Assembly: GCA_034437755.1 (NCBI GenBank)
Contig: DAOTTV010000051.1
Coordinates: forward strand, 3,334-67,333
Direction of reading: 5' to 3'
Length of the DNA stretch: 64,000 nt
DNA from: JAUZRW01 sp034437755
Lineage (GTDB): Bacteria; Chloroflexota; Anaerolineae; Aggregatilineales; Phototrophicaceae
This document shows positions 33,526 through 43,586 of the stretch, in pieces. Under the pieces are notes generated by a model. The model did no database searches. It worked only from the letters and a program-made list of their open reading frames with translations, and was not told the DNA's origin. The translations under genes were made by a program, and so were the position numbers. How positions within the stretch are numbered: position 1 is the first letter of the stretch; the number at the start of each line of letters is the position of its first letter.

Positions 33526-35040
33526 ATGTCACAACGGAGACAAGAGACGCTCTACCGCCCACAGAGCGGGTTCGACTTATTGCGTATCCCGCTGGTGGGG
33601 GCGGCGCTCAAATCACGTTATGGACGATTGATCTTACAATTGCCCTTTTTGTTGGTTGCCATCCTGCTAATCATCGACGGCTTCACGGGGCCACAACGCG
33701 CCTCAACCAATCTGGCGACGGTTGTACCATGGGTGCATTATCGCGGTCTGGTTGTGCTGGTGATCCTGCTGGCGGGTAACTTATTCTGCATGGGGTGTCC
33801 GTTCACGATTCCGCGCACGCTGGCAAAACGGCTATCGCGCCGCGGGCGACGCTTCCCGCGCATTCTGCGTAATAAGTGGCTCGCTATTCTCAGTTTGTTC
33901 GGGCTGTTCTTCATTTATGAATGGCTCGATCTATGGGCGAGTCCGCTGTTGACGGCGTGGGTGATTATCGCTTACTTCGTCGCCTCCTTCGTGCTGGAAG
34001 CCGTCTTTAGCGAATCAGCCTTCTGCAAGTACGTCTGTCCGCTGGGAACGTTCAACTTCGTCTATAGCACTGCCTCACCAACGCAGATTGCCATCAAGGA
34101 CGAGACGGTATGTGCGAGTTGTGTGGGCAAAGAGTGCGTGAACGGCAGTTATGCGCCCCAAACAAACATCCGCATCGACCAGATACCGATCGGCGACGGG
34201 CAGACAACCGCGCGCGAAGTCAAGCATCAGCCACAGGGCACGCTTGGCTGTGGGACGGAACTCTTCCCCCCGCAGATTAAGAGCAATATGGATTGTGTCT
34301 TCTGTCTGGATTGTGTGCGGGCTTGTCCTCACGATAACATTGGCTTGATGACGCGCACCCCCGGACGGGAACTGCATCAGCCACACGCATGGTCAAAACG
34401 CTGGGACGTGTCCCTGCTGGTGATTATGCTGGCGTTCATGGCGGTCGTCAACGCTTTCGGCATGGTGCCGCCTGTCTTCCGCCTGCTGGCGTGGCTCGCG
34501 ACCTATGGCATCAATGAATTCTTCGCCCTGCTCTTGATCTTCGGGGGTGGCTCTCTGCTCTTGCCAGTCATCGTGACTGTGATCGCCGCTCACCTGACGC
34601 GCACGCTGACCAATACGGCGCGTACGATCTCTCTGCGCGATACGGTCGCGACTTTCGCGCCTGCCTTCGTGCCGCTGGGCTTTGGTATTTGGATCGCGCA
34701 TTACGGCTTTCACTTCTTGATTGCGCCGCTATCGGTCATTCCGATTATGCAAGAATTTCTGGGCGCGTCGATGGGTGACTGGGAACGCTTCGGTTTCACG
34801 GTCGATGCGTCGATTATCGGACTGGTGCAGGTCGTCGCGTTGCTCGGCGGTTTTCTATGGAGCATGGTGCTTGCCCAGCGGGCATCCGTGCGCGTGTACC
34901 AACGGCAGAGCTTTGCCGGCTTAATGCCCTGGGCTTTGACTTTACTCTTGCTGATGCTGACTGCCTATCAAGTGTTTACCCTGCCGATGGAAATGCGCGG
35001 CACCGATGATATTTTCGCGTATTTGCTAGCATGGATTTGA
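33526..35040 (+). CDS. Membrane polyferredoxin (NapH/CcoG-like)
   Basis: A 504-residue membrane iron-sulphur protein. Early transmembrane segments are interrupted by NLFCMGCPF and ESAFCKYVCPLGTFNF, the paired CxxCP/CxxxCP loops of NapH, CcoG and RdxA proteins. Next come VCASCVGKECVNG and a classical [4Fe-4S] block, CVFCLDCVRACPH (about residue 257). About six more membrane segments follow. It probably carries electrons across or along the membrane. The extra C-terminal membrane half is beyond the usual size for CcoG or NapH. No partner reductase is adjacent. Confidence 0.82.
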   Translation: MSQRRQETLYRPQSGFDLLRIPLVGAALKSRYGRLILQLPFLLVAILLIIDGFTGPQRASTNLATVVPWVHYRGLVVLVILLAGNLFCMGCPFTIPRTLAKRLSRRGRRFPRILRNKWLAILSLFGLFFIYEWLDLWASPLLTAWVIIAYFVASFVLEAVFSESAFCKYVCPLGTFNFVYSTASPTQIAIKDETVCASCVGKECVNGSYAPQTNIRIDQIPIGDGQTTAREVKHQPQGTLGCGTELFPPQIKSNMDCVFCLDCVRACPHDNIGLMTRTPGRELHQPHAWSKRWDVSLLVIMLAFMAVVNAFGMVPPVFRLLAWLATYGINEFFALLLIFGGGSLLLPVIVTVIAAHLTRTLTNTARTISLRDTVATFAPAFVPLGFGIWIAHYGFHFLIAPLSVIPIMQEFLGASMGDWERFGFTVDASIIGLVQVVALLGGFLWSMVLAQRASVRVYQRQSFAGLMPWALTLLLLMLTAYQVFTLPMEMRGTDDIFAYLLAWI

Positions 35041-35188
35041 TGGCGCACGCGAATGCCTATCCTGTCCTGTGCTAATTTTAATCCTTTTCCTATGCATCTC
35101 GTGTATGATAGTGCTTGCTTATTAGGAAATTTGAGCTATCATACGAACATTCGTATCAACTCATGTCAGGTAGACCACAGGACACGCT

Positions 35189-38098
35189 ATGCAGGATAAG
35201 ATCATTATCAGGGGGGCGCGCGAGCACAACCTGAAGAATATCAACGTTGAAATTCCGCGTAATCAACTCGTCGTACTCACGGGCTTGTCCGGTTCTGGCA
35301 AGTCCTCACTCGCTTTTGACACGATCTTCGCTGAAGGACAGCGTCGCTATGTCGAGAGCTTGAGTGCCTATGCCCGTCAATTCCTCGGGCAGATGGAAAA
35401 GCCCGATGTCGACCAGATCGAAGGCTTATCGCCCGCCGTCAGTATCGACCAGAAGGGCGTGAGCAGTAACCCGCGCTCGACCGTCGGGACGGTGACCGAA
35501 ATTTACGATTATATGCGCTTGCTCTATGCACGCATCGGTATCCCTCATTGCCCGACCTGTGGTGTGCAATTGATCGCCCAGAGTGCCCAGCAGATTGTCG
35601 ATGCGGTGCTGAACATGGTTGATGGCACGCGCGTGCAGATTCTCGCGCCAATCATCCGCGACCAGAAAGGCAATCACGTCAAAGTGCTGGAAGAGATCCA
35701 GCAATCAGGCTTCGTGCGGGCGCGTGTCGATGGCGAGGTGCGTGAATTAGATGAGGACATCGAGCTTGATCGCTACGTCATCCACAATATCGAAGTTGTC
35801 GTCGATCGTCTGGTACTGCGGCAATACGACGACCCCGAAAGCGACGAAGCCCGTGCCGCCGAATCGCGCTTGACCGACAGCATCGAAACAGCGCTCGAAC
35901 TGGGCGACGGGTTGATTATCATCAACGATGTGACCGACCGCGACAATCCCGAAGATATTCTGTTCAGCGAGCATCTAGCATGTCCGAATGGACACGGGAG
36001 CTTCCCTGATTTAGAACCGCGCCTGTTCTCGTTCAATACGCCGCGTGGCGCTTGCCCGATCTGTCAGGGGTTGGGCTTCAGCCTAGAGATCGACCCCGAT
36101 CTGATCGTGCCTAATCAGGACCTGAGCATTGCCGAAGGCGCGATTGATGCTAACGGTTGGAACGTGGGCGATAAAACAGGCTGGACGTGGGGCATGTTCA
36201 AAGCCTTAGAGCGGCAGTATGACATCCCATTGAATAAACCATGGCGCGACCTGACCAAGAAACAGCAGAAAATTATCCTGTATGGCGTGCGTAAACGGAT
36301 TGAAATTCGCTATACCAACAACTCTGGTCGGGTGCGCCTGTACGAGACGCGCTATGAGGGCGTGGTCAACAATCTCATGCGCCGCTATGAACAGACTGAC
36401 AGCGAGAGCATGCGCGACCGCATCGAAGCGTACATGGCGCAGATTCCCTGTAAAACCTGCAATGGGCAACGGCTCACACCGCCGGCACTCGCGGTGACCG
36501 TCGGGGATAAGAATATCCATGAGACGACGCTATACCCGATTGCTGAATTGCTGGCTTGGATCGAATCTCTGCGCGGAACTGAGGGCGTTGAAGGTGGCTT
36601 GAACGATCGTGAGAAAGAGATTGCCAAGCAAATCCTCAACGAGATTCAATCGCGTGTAGGGTTCTTGAACGATGTCGGCTTGAATTATCTGACGCTCTCG
36701 CGCTCGGCGGGCACGCTCTCCGGTGGCGAAGCCCAGCGTATTCGCCTCGCCTCACAAATTGGCAGTCGCCTGACGGGCGTGCTGTACGTCCTCGATGAGC
36801 CGTCAATCGGCTTGCATCAGCGCGATAATGATCGCCTCATCCGCACGCTGACCGATCTGCGCGATCTGGGCAATACGGTGCTGGTGGTCGAGCATGATGA
36901 AGACACCATGCGCTCAGCTGATTGGTTGCTTGATCTCGGCCCGGGGGCGGGCGAAAAGGGCGGCGAAATCGTCGCTGAAGGCACACCCGATGAGGTCGCG
37001 CAGGTCGTGGGCAGTGCGACGGGCGATTATTTGTCCGGTCGTTTCAAGATTGATGTGCCACAGGTGCGACGTGAGGGCAACGGGCAATCGCTGATGATCC
37101 GGGGCGCAGAGGCGAATAATCTCAAGAACATTGATGTCGAAGTGCCACTGGGCAAATTCGTCTGCGTGACGGGCGTTAGCGGCAGTGGGAAATCGACGCT
37201 AGTGGTCGATATTCTCTATCAGCGCATGGCACAATTGCTCAATAACAATCGCAATCGCCCCGGGCGGCACAAAGCCATCGACGGCACCGACGCAATCGAC
37301 AAGATCATCAATATCGACCAATCGCCGATCGGGCGTACCCCGCGCAGTAACCCCGGCACCTATACCAAGATGTTCGACCACATCCGTGCGCTGTATGCTG
37401 AATTGCCAGAGAGCAAGATTCGCGGTTACGATCAAGGACGCTTCAGCTTCAACGTCAAGGGCGGACGCTGTGAGAATTGCGGTGGGCAAGGGCAGATCAA
37501 AATCGAGATGCAGTTCCTGCCGGATATTTACGTCGTCTGCGATGTGTGCCACGGGGCGCGCTACAACCGCGAGACCTTGCAAGTTCACTATCACGGGAAG
37601 AACATCGCCGAAGTGCTGGATATGACGATGAGCGAAGCGGCGGAATTCTTCTCGAACCAGCCGAAAATCTTGAATAAGTTGGAGACAATCGAAGCGGTGG
37701 GCTTGAGTTACATCCGCATCGGGCAACCGGCGACGACGCTGTCCGGTGGCGAAGCCCAGCGCATCAAGCTCAGTCGTGAGTTGAGCAAACGATCGACCGG
37801 ACAGACGCTCTACATCCTCGATGAACCCTCGACCGGCTTGCACGCGATGGACGTTAAGAAGTTGATCGACGTTCTACAGCAACTGGTCGATCAGGGCAAT
37901 TCCATCGTCGTCATCGAACATAATCTCGACATTATCAAGACGGCGGATCACATCATTGATCTAGGGCCAGAAGGCGGTATCGGTGGTGGCGAAGTGATCG
38001 CACAGGGCACGCCGGAAGCCGTCGCGATGATAGAACATAGCTATACCGGACGTTATCTGCGCCCTTATTTGCATCTCAGTGAGCCGGCCGCTGACTGA
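35189..38098 (+). CDS. uvrA: Excinuclease ABC subunit A
   Basis: A 969-residue damage-recognition ATPase of nucleotide excision repair. It has two ABC cassettes: the first Walker A is GLSGSGKSSLAFDT and the second is GVSGSGKSTLVVD, with signatures LSGGEAQRIRLA and LSGGEAQRIKLS. Zinc modules are visible at CPTCGVQL, CPNGHG...CPICQGLG and CENCGGQG...CDVCHGARYN. Length and domain order are standard. The start follows AGGACACG. It precedes secA with about 220 bp between. Confidence 0.98.
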   Translation: MQDKIIIRGAREHNLKNINVEIPRNQLVVLTGLSGSGKSSLAFDTIFAEGQRRYVESLSAYARQFLGQMEKPDVDQIEGLSPAVSIDQKGVSSNPRSTVGTVTEIYDYMRLLYARIGIPHCPTCGVQLIAQSAQQIVDAVLNMVDGTRVQILAPIIRDQKGNHVKVLEEIQQSGFVRARVDGEVRELDEDIELDRYVIHNIEVVVDRLVLRQYDDPESDEARAAESRLTDSIETALELGDGLIIINDVTDRDNPEDILFSEHLACPNGHGSFPDLEPRLFSFNTPRGACPICQGLGFSLEIDPDLIVPNQDLSIAEGAIDANGWNVGDKTGWTWGMFKALERQYDIPLNKPWRDLTKKQQKIILYGVRKRIEIRYTNNSGRVRLYETRYEGVVNNLMRRYEQTDSESMRDRIEAYMAQIPCKTCNGQRLTPPALAVTVGDKNIHETTLYPIAELLAWIESLRGTEGVEGGLNDREKEIAKQILNEIQSRVGFLNDVGLNYLTLSRSAGTLSGGEAQRIRLASQIGSRLTGVLYVLDEPSIGLHQRDNDRLIRTLTDLRDLGNTVLVVEHDEDTMRSADWLLDLGPGAGEKGGEIVAEGTPDEVAQVVGSATGDYLSGRFKIDVPQVRREGNGQSLMIRGAEANNLKNIDVEVPLGKFVCVTGVSGSGKSTLVVDILYQRMAQLLNNNRNRPGRHKAIDGTDAIDKIINIDQSPIGRTPRSNPGTYTKMFDHIRALYAELPESKIRGYDQGRFSFNVKGGRCENCGGQGQIKIEMQFLPDIYVVCDVCHGARYNRETLQVHYHGKNIAEVLDMTMSEAAEFFSNQPKILNKLETIEAVGLSYIRIGQPATTLSGGEAQRIKLSRELSKRSTGQTLYILDEPSTGLHAMDVKKLIDVLQQLVDQGNSIVVIEHNLDIIKTADHIIDLGPEGGIGGGEVIAQGTPEAVAMIEHSYTGRYLRPYLHLSEPAAD

Positions 38099-38319
38099 CG
38101 CGACAGATGACTGAAAGGGCATGCGAGCGACCGAACATGCCCCATATGCTCGCTTGCCTCATCAAAATCACATTAGAAAGCTGACGACAGCGCGCCTTGT
38201 AATGCGTTCGCAACACTCATCTGTTATCATATTTGTCGTATCTAACAAGAAGTTTACAGGCATATGCTATTCTGCAATACTAGTGCGCGAGTTAGCATAA
38301 CCAGTTCGAGGTGTTCTAT

Positions 38320-41109
38320 ATGTTCAGTAAAATCATCAAAACGGTCTTTGGTGACCCGATGGAACGGGCGTTAAAGCCGTATCGTGAAGCATCTGAGAAG
38401 ATCAATGCGCTGGAAGACGAAATAGCGCGGCTGAGTGATTCCGCGCTCGCGAGCAAAACACAAGTCTTTCGTGATCGACTCGGCAATGGTGAAACGCTCG
38501 ATGATGTGCTTGTCGAAGCCTTTGCCGTCGTGCGCGAAGTTGCCAAACGGACGATCGGCTTGCGCCATCATGATGTGCAGTTAATCGGTGGCATGGTATT
38601 GCACGAAGGGCGTATCGCTGAGATGAAAACAGGTGAGGGTAAAACGCTAGTGGCAACCTTGCCCATGTATCTCAACGCGCTAGAAGGCAAAGGCGTGCAT
38701 CTGATCACCCCTAACGATTATCTGAGTAAAGTCGGCTTGCAACAGATGGGCCCGGTCTATCACTTTCTAGGCTTATCAGCATCAGTGATCCAGAATACAG
38801 GCGGCGATCCTAATTCTGGCTCGTTCATCTACGACCCCGATTATGACTCAGACGACGATCGCTATCAAAACCTACGCCCTATCACCCGCGCCGAAGCCTA
38901 CCGCACCGATATTACCTACGGCACGAATAACGAATTCGGCTTCGATTATCTGCGTGATAACATGGCATGGTCAAAAGACCGCCTCACCCAGCGCGATCTG
39001 AATTTCGCCATCATTGATGAGATCGATAACATCCTCATCGACGAAGCGCGGACACCGCTCATCATCTCTGGCCCGGCTGACCAACCCTCCGATTATTATC
39101 AAAAGTTCGCTTCGCTCGTCAAACGGCTCAAGCCCAGTAGTCAGGAGAGCGTTGACGCTGAAGCCCCCGATGGCGATTACGTGATCGACATCAAAGATCG
39201 CATCGCGTATCTGACGGAGCAGGGGGTCGAGAAGATCGAAAAATGGCTCGATGTCGAGCAACTCTATCACCCCGATAATTCGGAGATGATCCCGTATCTC
39301 GATAACTGCCTGCGGGCCGAAGTCATCTACGAGAAAGATAAGGATTACGTCGTACAAAAGGGTGAAATCGTGATCGTCGATGACTTCACCGGTCGTCTGA
39401 TGCCCGGTCGTCGCTTCAGCGAGGGCTTACATCAGGCGATCGAAGCCAAAGAAGGCGTGACCATCCGTCGCGAGAACGTGACGATGGCTACCGTCACCTT
39501 CCAGAATTTCTTCCGCATGTACGAGAAGCTCTCTGGCATGACCGGTACAGCCTTGACCGAAGCCGAAGAATTCGAGAAGATTTACGGGCTGGATGTACTC
39601 GCAATCCCGACCAACGTTCCCGTACAGCGCATCGATCAGCAAGATTACATCTACATCAATCTGGAAGCCAAATGGAAAGCTGTCGTTGACGAGATCAAAG
39701 CGCGTACTGAGAAGGGACAACCTGTTCTCGTCGGTACAGTGTCGATTGAAACATCCGAAGAGCTGAGTCGTCGTCTCAATCGTGCAGACATTGATCACGA
39801 AGTGCTCAACGCGAAGCAACACTTCCGCGAGGCTGATATCATCACGCAAGCTGGACGACCCGGCGCGGTGACAATCGCTACCAACATGGCTGGTCGTGGT
39901 GTGGATATTAAGCTCGGCGGTAATCCGGAAGGTGTGGCGCGTAACCTTCTGCGTAAAGAAGGCATCGACATCACCGGAGCCACGCCTGAACAATGGCAAG
40001 ACGTGTACAGCCGCGCTAAAGCCCACGTTGCAGAAGACCGCAAGCAAGTGATAGAAGCCGGCGGCTTGTACATCCTCGGCACAGAACGCCACGAAGCACG
40101 CCGCATCGACAATCAGTTGCGCGGTCGTGCGGGTCGTCAGGGCGAGCCGGGCGAATCGCGTTTCTTCCTGAGCCTTGAGGATGACCTCATGCGTCGCTTT
40201 AACGCGGAGCAGGTCAAGAAGTTTATGTCATGGGCGAACTTGCCCGAAGATGAACCGATCGAGCATGGGGTGATCTCAAAATCGATCGAACAGGCACAGA
40301 TCCGTGTCGAGGGGCACAACTTCGATATTCGTGAAAAAGTGCTGGAATACGATGATGTGGTCAACCGTCAACGCGAGTTCATCTATCGGCAACGGCGCGA
40401 ATGGCTCTTCGACGATGACGAACAAATCCGCGAGAAGTACTTCGCCATGATCGAAGAGCAAATCCTCGACGTGCTCGAACAGCACGCTGAGGAGACAACC
40501 ATCGTTGCTGATTGGGATCTGGATCTTGTCTATCGCGATCTGCTGATGATCTTCCCGGTGTCGGAAGACATCACTCCCGAGACGATGGCTGAGATGGATC
40601 TCGACACGCTTGAGATGCGTCTGGTCGAAGGGGCACAGCGAGCATTCGAGCAAAAGACGCTCCAACTAGAAGCCTTCCGCGAAGGTTTGATGGATCACGC
40701 CCTGCGCCTGACGATCCTACGCGCGATTGATCAGCACTGGCAACGTCACCTGACCGCGCTCGACATCCTGCGCGAAGGGATTGGTCTGGTCAGCTTGCAA
40801 CAGCGCAAGCCGATTGACGAATATCGCATTCAGGGCGCGCAGATGTTCAACGCGTTGCAGGATGACATCGCCAAGCAAGCCTCTAATCGGATTTTCCGCG
40901 TGCAACCGCAAGTGGCTGAAGCCCCGCAACGTCGCCAAACGCGCGCCATCCACCCCAGCAGTAATGGCGAAGCACAGAAACAGAAGACGGTTGTCAAGAA
41001 TACCAAGCGCGATAACATCGGGCGTAATGATCCTTGCTGGTGTGGCAGTGGCAAGAAGTACAAGAAGTGCCACTACAAGCAAGATCGTCTCGAAGGTGTC
41101 ACAACGTAG
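38320..41109 (+). CDS. secA: Preprotein translocase ATPase SecA
   Basis: A 929-residue motor that drives exported proteins through SecYEG. Walker A is MKTGEGKTLVATLP, Walker B/DEAD is IIDEIDNILIDEARTPLIIS, and ATNMAGRGVDIKLGGNPEGVA and RIDNQLRGRAGRQGEPGESRFFLSLEDD are family blocks. The C-terminal zinc-binding SEC-C motif reads CWCGSGKKYKKCH. The open frame begins with a GTG at 38311, but ATG 38320 has GAGG at good spacing. A strong terminator follows at 41162-41198. Confidence 0.98.
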   Translation: MFSKIIKTVFGDPMERALKPYREASEKINALEDEIARLSDSALASKTQVFRDRLGNGETLDDVLVEAFAVVREVAKRTIGLRHHDVQLIGGMVLHEGRIAEMKTGEGKTLVATLPMYLNALEGKGVHLITPNDYLSKVGLQQMGPVYHFLGLSASVIQNTGGDPNSGSFIYDPDYDSDDDRYQNLRPITRAEAYRTDITYGTNNEFGFDYLRDNMAWSKDRLTQRDLNFAIIDEIDNILIDEARTPLIISGPADQPSDYYQKFASLVKRLKPSSQESVDAEAPDGDYVIDIKDRIAYLTEQGVEKIEKWLDVEQLYHPDNSEMIPYLDNCLRAEVIYEKDKDYVVQKGEIVIVDDFTGRLMPGRRFSEGLHQAIEAKEGVTIRRENVTMATVTFQNFFRMYEKLSGMTGTALTEAEEFEKIYGLDVLAIPTNVPVQRIDQQDYIYINLEAKWKAVVDEIKARTEKGQPVLVGTVSIETSEELSRRLNRADIDHEVLNAKQHFREADIITQAGRPGAVTIATNMAGRGVDIKLGGNPEGVARNLLRKEGIDITGATPEQWQDVYSRAKAHVAEDRKQVIEAGGLYILGTERHEARRIDNQLRGRAGRQGEPGESRFFLSLEDDLMRRFNAEQVKKFMSWANLPEDEPIEHGVISKSIEQAQIRVEGHNFDIREKVLEYDDVVNRQREFIYRQRREWLFDDDEQIREKYFAMIEEQILDVLEQHAEETTIVADWDLDLVYRDLLMIFPVSEDITPETMAEMDLDTLEMRLVEGAQRAFEQKTLQLEAFREGLMDHALRLTILRAIDQHWQRHLTALDILREGIGLVSLQQRKPIDEYRIQGAQMFNALQDDIAKQASNRIFRVQPQVAEAPQRRQTRAIHPSSNGEAQKQKTVVKNTKRDNIGRNDPCWCGSGKKYKKCHYKQDRLEGVTT

Positions 41110-41161
41110 ACCAATGTCCGAAAATCCCACAAAATCCGTGACTTTGGTCTAAGCAAAAGTT

Positions 41162-41198
41162 AAGCAGTGGTGTATAATATCTGACACTACTGCTTTTT
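41162..41198 (+). terminator. Intrinsic terminator after secA
   Basis: AGCAGTGGTGT (41163-41173) pairs with ACACTACTGCT (41184-41194) with one wobble, and the stem is followed by a run of T. Just before it, TAGACCAA (41107-41114, including the secA stop codon) and TTGGTCTA (41144-41151) form another inverted repeat. TATAAT at 41173-41178 in the loop might also serve as a -10 for the next gene. Confidence 0.75.
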
Positions 41199-41270
41199 CA
41201 CCACACAACTGTTATTTGACTCTTGTTAAAAGTTTGGGCAAATTACATAAGTTCAACAGGAGAAACCCCA

Positions 41271-41663
41271 ATGGTGCAACCCCAATCATCTAACTTGGTG
41301 GACGTGGAAATGAATACACGTTGGAAAAACTTCCTCCGAAACAAGGTCAATACATTCATCAAGTGGGATTTGGTTCGCTTTTTCCACGATAACCCGCATA
41401 CGGCTGATACGGCAGAGAATATCGCTATGGTCGTCGGGCGCGATACCAAGACAATCACCCGCGAGTTAGATGGTCTGGTGAAGGCGCGTGTACTCCTCAA
41501 AGAAATGGCGAGCGGACAGACGATTTATCGCCTCGTCAAAGATGATGACATGCGCGAAGTGATCCACGAGTTCGTCGCCGCCTGCCATAACCGTGAGTTT
41601 CGGGTTAAAGTGATTCACCACGTCATCCACGGGATGGGCTTCGACCCGCGCCACGAACAATAA
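41271..41663 (+). CDS. Small winged-helix protein
   Basis: A 130-residue protein with an ArsR/MarR-like winged-helix core: LVRFFHDNPHTADTAENIAM, VVGRDTKTITRELDGLVKARVL (recognition helix) and a wing with SGQTIYRLV. No metal or ligand motif is obvious, although the C-terminus has several His residues (VIHHVIHGMGFDPRHEQ). ATG 41271 is chosen over the longer frame because AGGAG lies nine bases before it. It could be a regulator or an adaptor protein. Confidence 0.72.
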   Translation: MVQPQSSNLVDVEMNTRWKNFLRNKVNTFIKWDLVRFFHDNPHTADTAENIAMVVGRDTKTITRELDGLVKARVLLKEMASGQTIYRLVKDDDMREVIHEFVAACHNREFRVKVIHHVIHGMGFDPRHEQ

Positions 41664-41693
41664 GATCGCCCATGAGCAGTCAGGCAATCGGCG

Positions 41694-42005
41694 TTGGATA
41701 ACGTATCATTACATCAATTTCTGGTTCTCTATACGTGGTTTCCTCTCGCCGCATTGCTGTTGTTTCTCTTATTGATCGCGCGCTTCTACGAGAAATTTTC
41801 TAACTTTCGCACATACTTCTGGCTGTATGGTCTGGTCGCCGTCTTATTCGGGGCGATGTCCGTGCGTCATGCGTCGGTGGGCATCGTCCTCGGCGATGTA
41901 GCGATGGACGCGATCGCCTTCGTCTCCGGTTTGCTGTTGTTGTTTCTTGTGTGTTTGCTGTATATCCGCATGATGAATAGCGCCAACGATAAGGACTCCT
42001 CATGA
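41694..42005 (+). CDS. Small membrane protein (three segments), unknown
   Basis: A 103-residue hydrophobic protein with about three transmembrane segments (FPLAALLLFLLLIARFY, YGLVAVLFGAMSV, AFVSGLLLLFLVCLLYI). It appears to start with TTG and has a weak ribosome site, so the start is uncertain. It overlaps the next membrane protein gene by 4 bp (ATGA). The pair may form one complex. No family is recognised. Confidence 0.6.
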   Translation: MDNVSLHQFLVLYTWFPLAALLLFLLLIARFYEKFSNFRTYFWLYGLVAVLFGAMSVRHASVGIVLGDVAMDAIAFVSGLLLLFLVCLLYIRMMNSANDKDSS

Positions 42006-42328
42006 TAATTTTGTCGCATGTGTTGGGGCTTTTTGGCTATGGGGCGATTGCGGTCGCGATGATTGTCCTCGGCCGCCTTAGCCAACGCTTGGGGTCGGTC
42101 ACCCATGCGCGTCCTTATTATCTCGGGTTATACGTGGCGGCGGGGCTGGTAATGATTTCGATCGTTGTCCGTTTGCTTTTTATAACGCGACCTGACATTT
42201 CTTTAGGTGCAGAAGAGCAAAACTTGGTGTATACATTATTAAACGTCGGGCTACCAGCGATTGCCGTCACGTTCGCACTGATCGTGACATGGTATTATTG
42301 GAGCTGGCTTCTCGCTGAGCGTGATTGA
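42002..42328 (+). CDS. Small membrane protein (three segments), unknown
   Basis: A 108-residue protein with about three hydrophobic segments (HVLGLFGYGAIAVAMIVLG, GLYVAAGLVMISIVVRLLF, LPAIAVTFALIVTWYYW). It is coupled to the preceding small membrane gene by an ATGA overlap and followed 42 bp later by the adenosine deaminase gene. The two small proteins share size and layout, suggesting a heteromeric partner pair. Confidence 0.65.
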   Translation: MIILSHVLGLFGYGAIAVAMIVLGRLSQRLGSVTHARPYYLGLYVAAGLVMISIVVRLLFITRPDISLGAEEQNLVYTLLNVGLPAIAVTFALIVTWYYWSWLLAERD

Positions 42329-42370
42329 TAAGCCCGCATACGATGCACGTAACCGCGCAAGGATGTTCCG

Positions 42371-43420
42371 TTGTTGACGAAGGAATTATCGACTGTTGTT
42401 CAGGAGATGCCCAAGATTGAACTGCACCGCCACCTCGAAGGCTCGTTGCGGCTATCGACCTTGGTAGATATTGCCGCGCAATATGGCTTCGACATACCGG
42501 CGTATGACATTAAGATGCTGCGTCCCTTCGTACAGATGATGCCTGATGATCCCCGCAATTCGGAGCATTTTCTCGGCAAATTCATGACTCTGCGTCAATT
42601 CTATCGCACGCCGGAAATTATCGCGCGTATCACCCGCGAAATTGTCGAAGATGCGGCGGCGGATAACGTGCGTTACATGGAATTGCGCTTTACGCCTAAA
42701 GCACTGTGCAACATCAGCGAGCTATCGATCGAAGAGATTGTCGAATTAGTATGTGATACGGCGAATGCTACTGCGCGCGAGCAAGGGATAGTTGTCAAGT
42801 ATCTGGTCTCGATGAATCGCCATGAAGCGGTTGAATTGGGCGAGGCGGCTTTACGGGCGGCGATCCGTAACCAGCATCGCGGCGTGGTCGGGGTTGATTT
42901 AGCCGGTGACGAAGCCAATTATTCGTCCTTGCCATTTCGTCATCTGTTCCTACGGGCGAAATCCGCCGGTCTAGGCGTGACGATCCATGCTGGTGAATGG
43001 GCGAGAGCCGATAGCGTGTGGGATGCCATCGGCAATCTGAGCGCCGATCGCGTCGGGCATGGCGTACACGTCATCGATGATCCGGCGATGGTACAGGTCT
43101 TGGTCGATCGCAATATCACGCTCGAAGTCTGCCCGACGAGCAATGTACTATCAGGGATTTTTGGTGCAATGGCGCAACATCCACTGCGCGATCTGACGCG
43201 GCAAGGCGTAGCGACGACTCTCAACACCGATGATCCACTGATCTGTAATATCACGCTCAGTGATGAGATTATGATCGCGCTGGAACACATGCAACTCACG
43301 CTGGATGAGATCAAACAAATGATGATTCGTGCCGCACAAGCCAGCTTTTTGCCCGATGCCGAGCGCGCTGAACTCGTGCGCCAGTTCCAAGCCTACATGG
43401 ATTCGGTCACACACTCGTGA
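42371..43420 (+). CDS. add: Adenosine deaminase
   Basis: A 349-residue TIM-barrel hydrolase converting adenosine to inosine. Zinc ligands and catalytic residues are visible: PKIELHRHLEGSL (His-x-His), GVDLAGDEAN, VTIHAGEW (ligand His and catalytic Glu), DRVGHGVH (His) and NTDDP (Asp). It starts with TTG, with AAGGA eight bases upstream. It would feed purine salvage together with the BMP-type nucleoside importer at 58404-63541 and purA. Adenine deaminase activity is an alternative within the family. Confidence 0.9.
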   Translation: MLTKELSTVVQEMPKIELHRHLEGSLRLSTLVDIAAQYGFDIPAYDIKMLRPFVQMMPDDPRNSEHFLGKFMTLRQFYRTPEIIARITREIVEDAAADNVRYMELRFTPKALCNISELSIEEIVELVCDTANATAREQGIVVKYLVSMNRHEAVELGEAALRAAIRNQHRGVVGVDLAGDEANYSSLPFRHLFLRAKSAGLGVTIHAGEWARADSVWDAIGNLSADRVGHGVHVIDDPAMVQVLVDRNITLEVCPTSNVLSGIFGAMAQHPLRDLTRQGVATTLNTDDPLICNITLSDEIMIALEHMQLTLDEIKQMMIRAAQASFLPDAERAELVRQFQAYMDSVTHS

Positions 43421-43586
43421 CGATCTGGGGCAATCTATGTTAATCCTCACAAATCAATAGTGAAGAATTTCCCTAACCTTGCTATAATGTCAATAATTAT
43501 GCGAATTACGTGATACAACATCTGCGTTTTGCACATCATTGGCAGATCGCCTGTCATTAATCGTAACTTGTTTTGGAGGTATTTTT

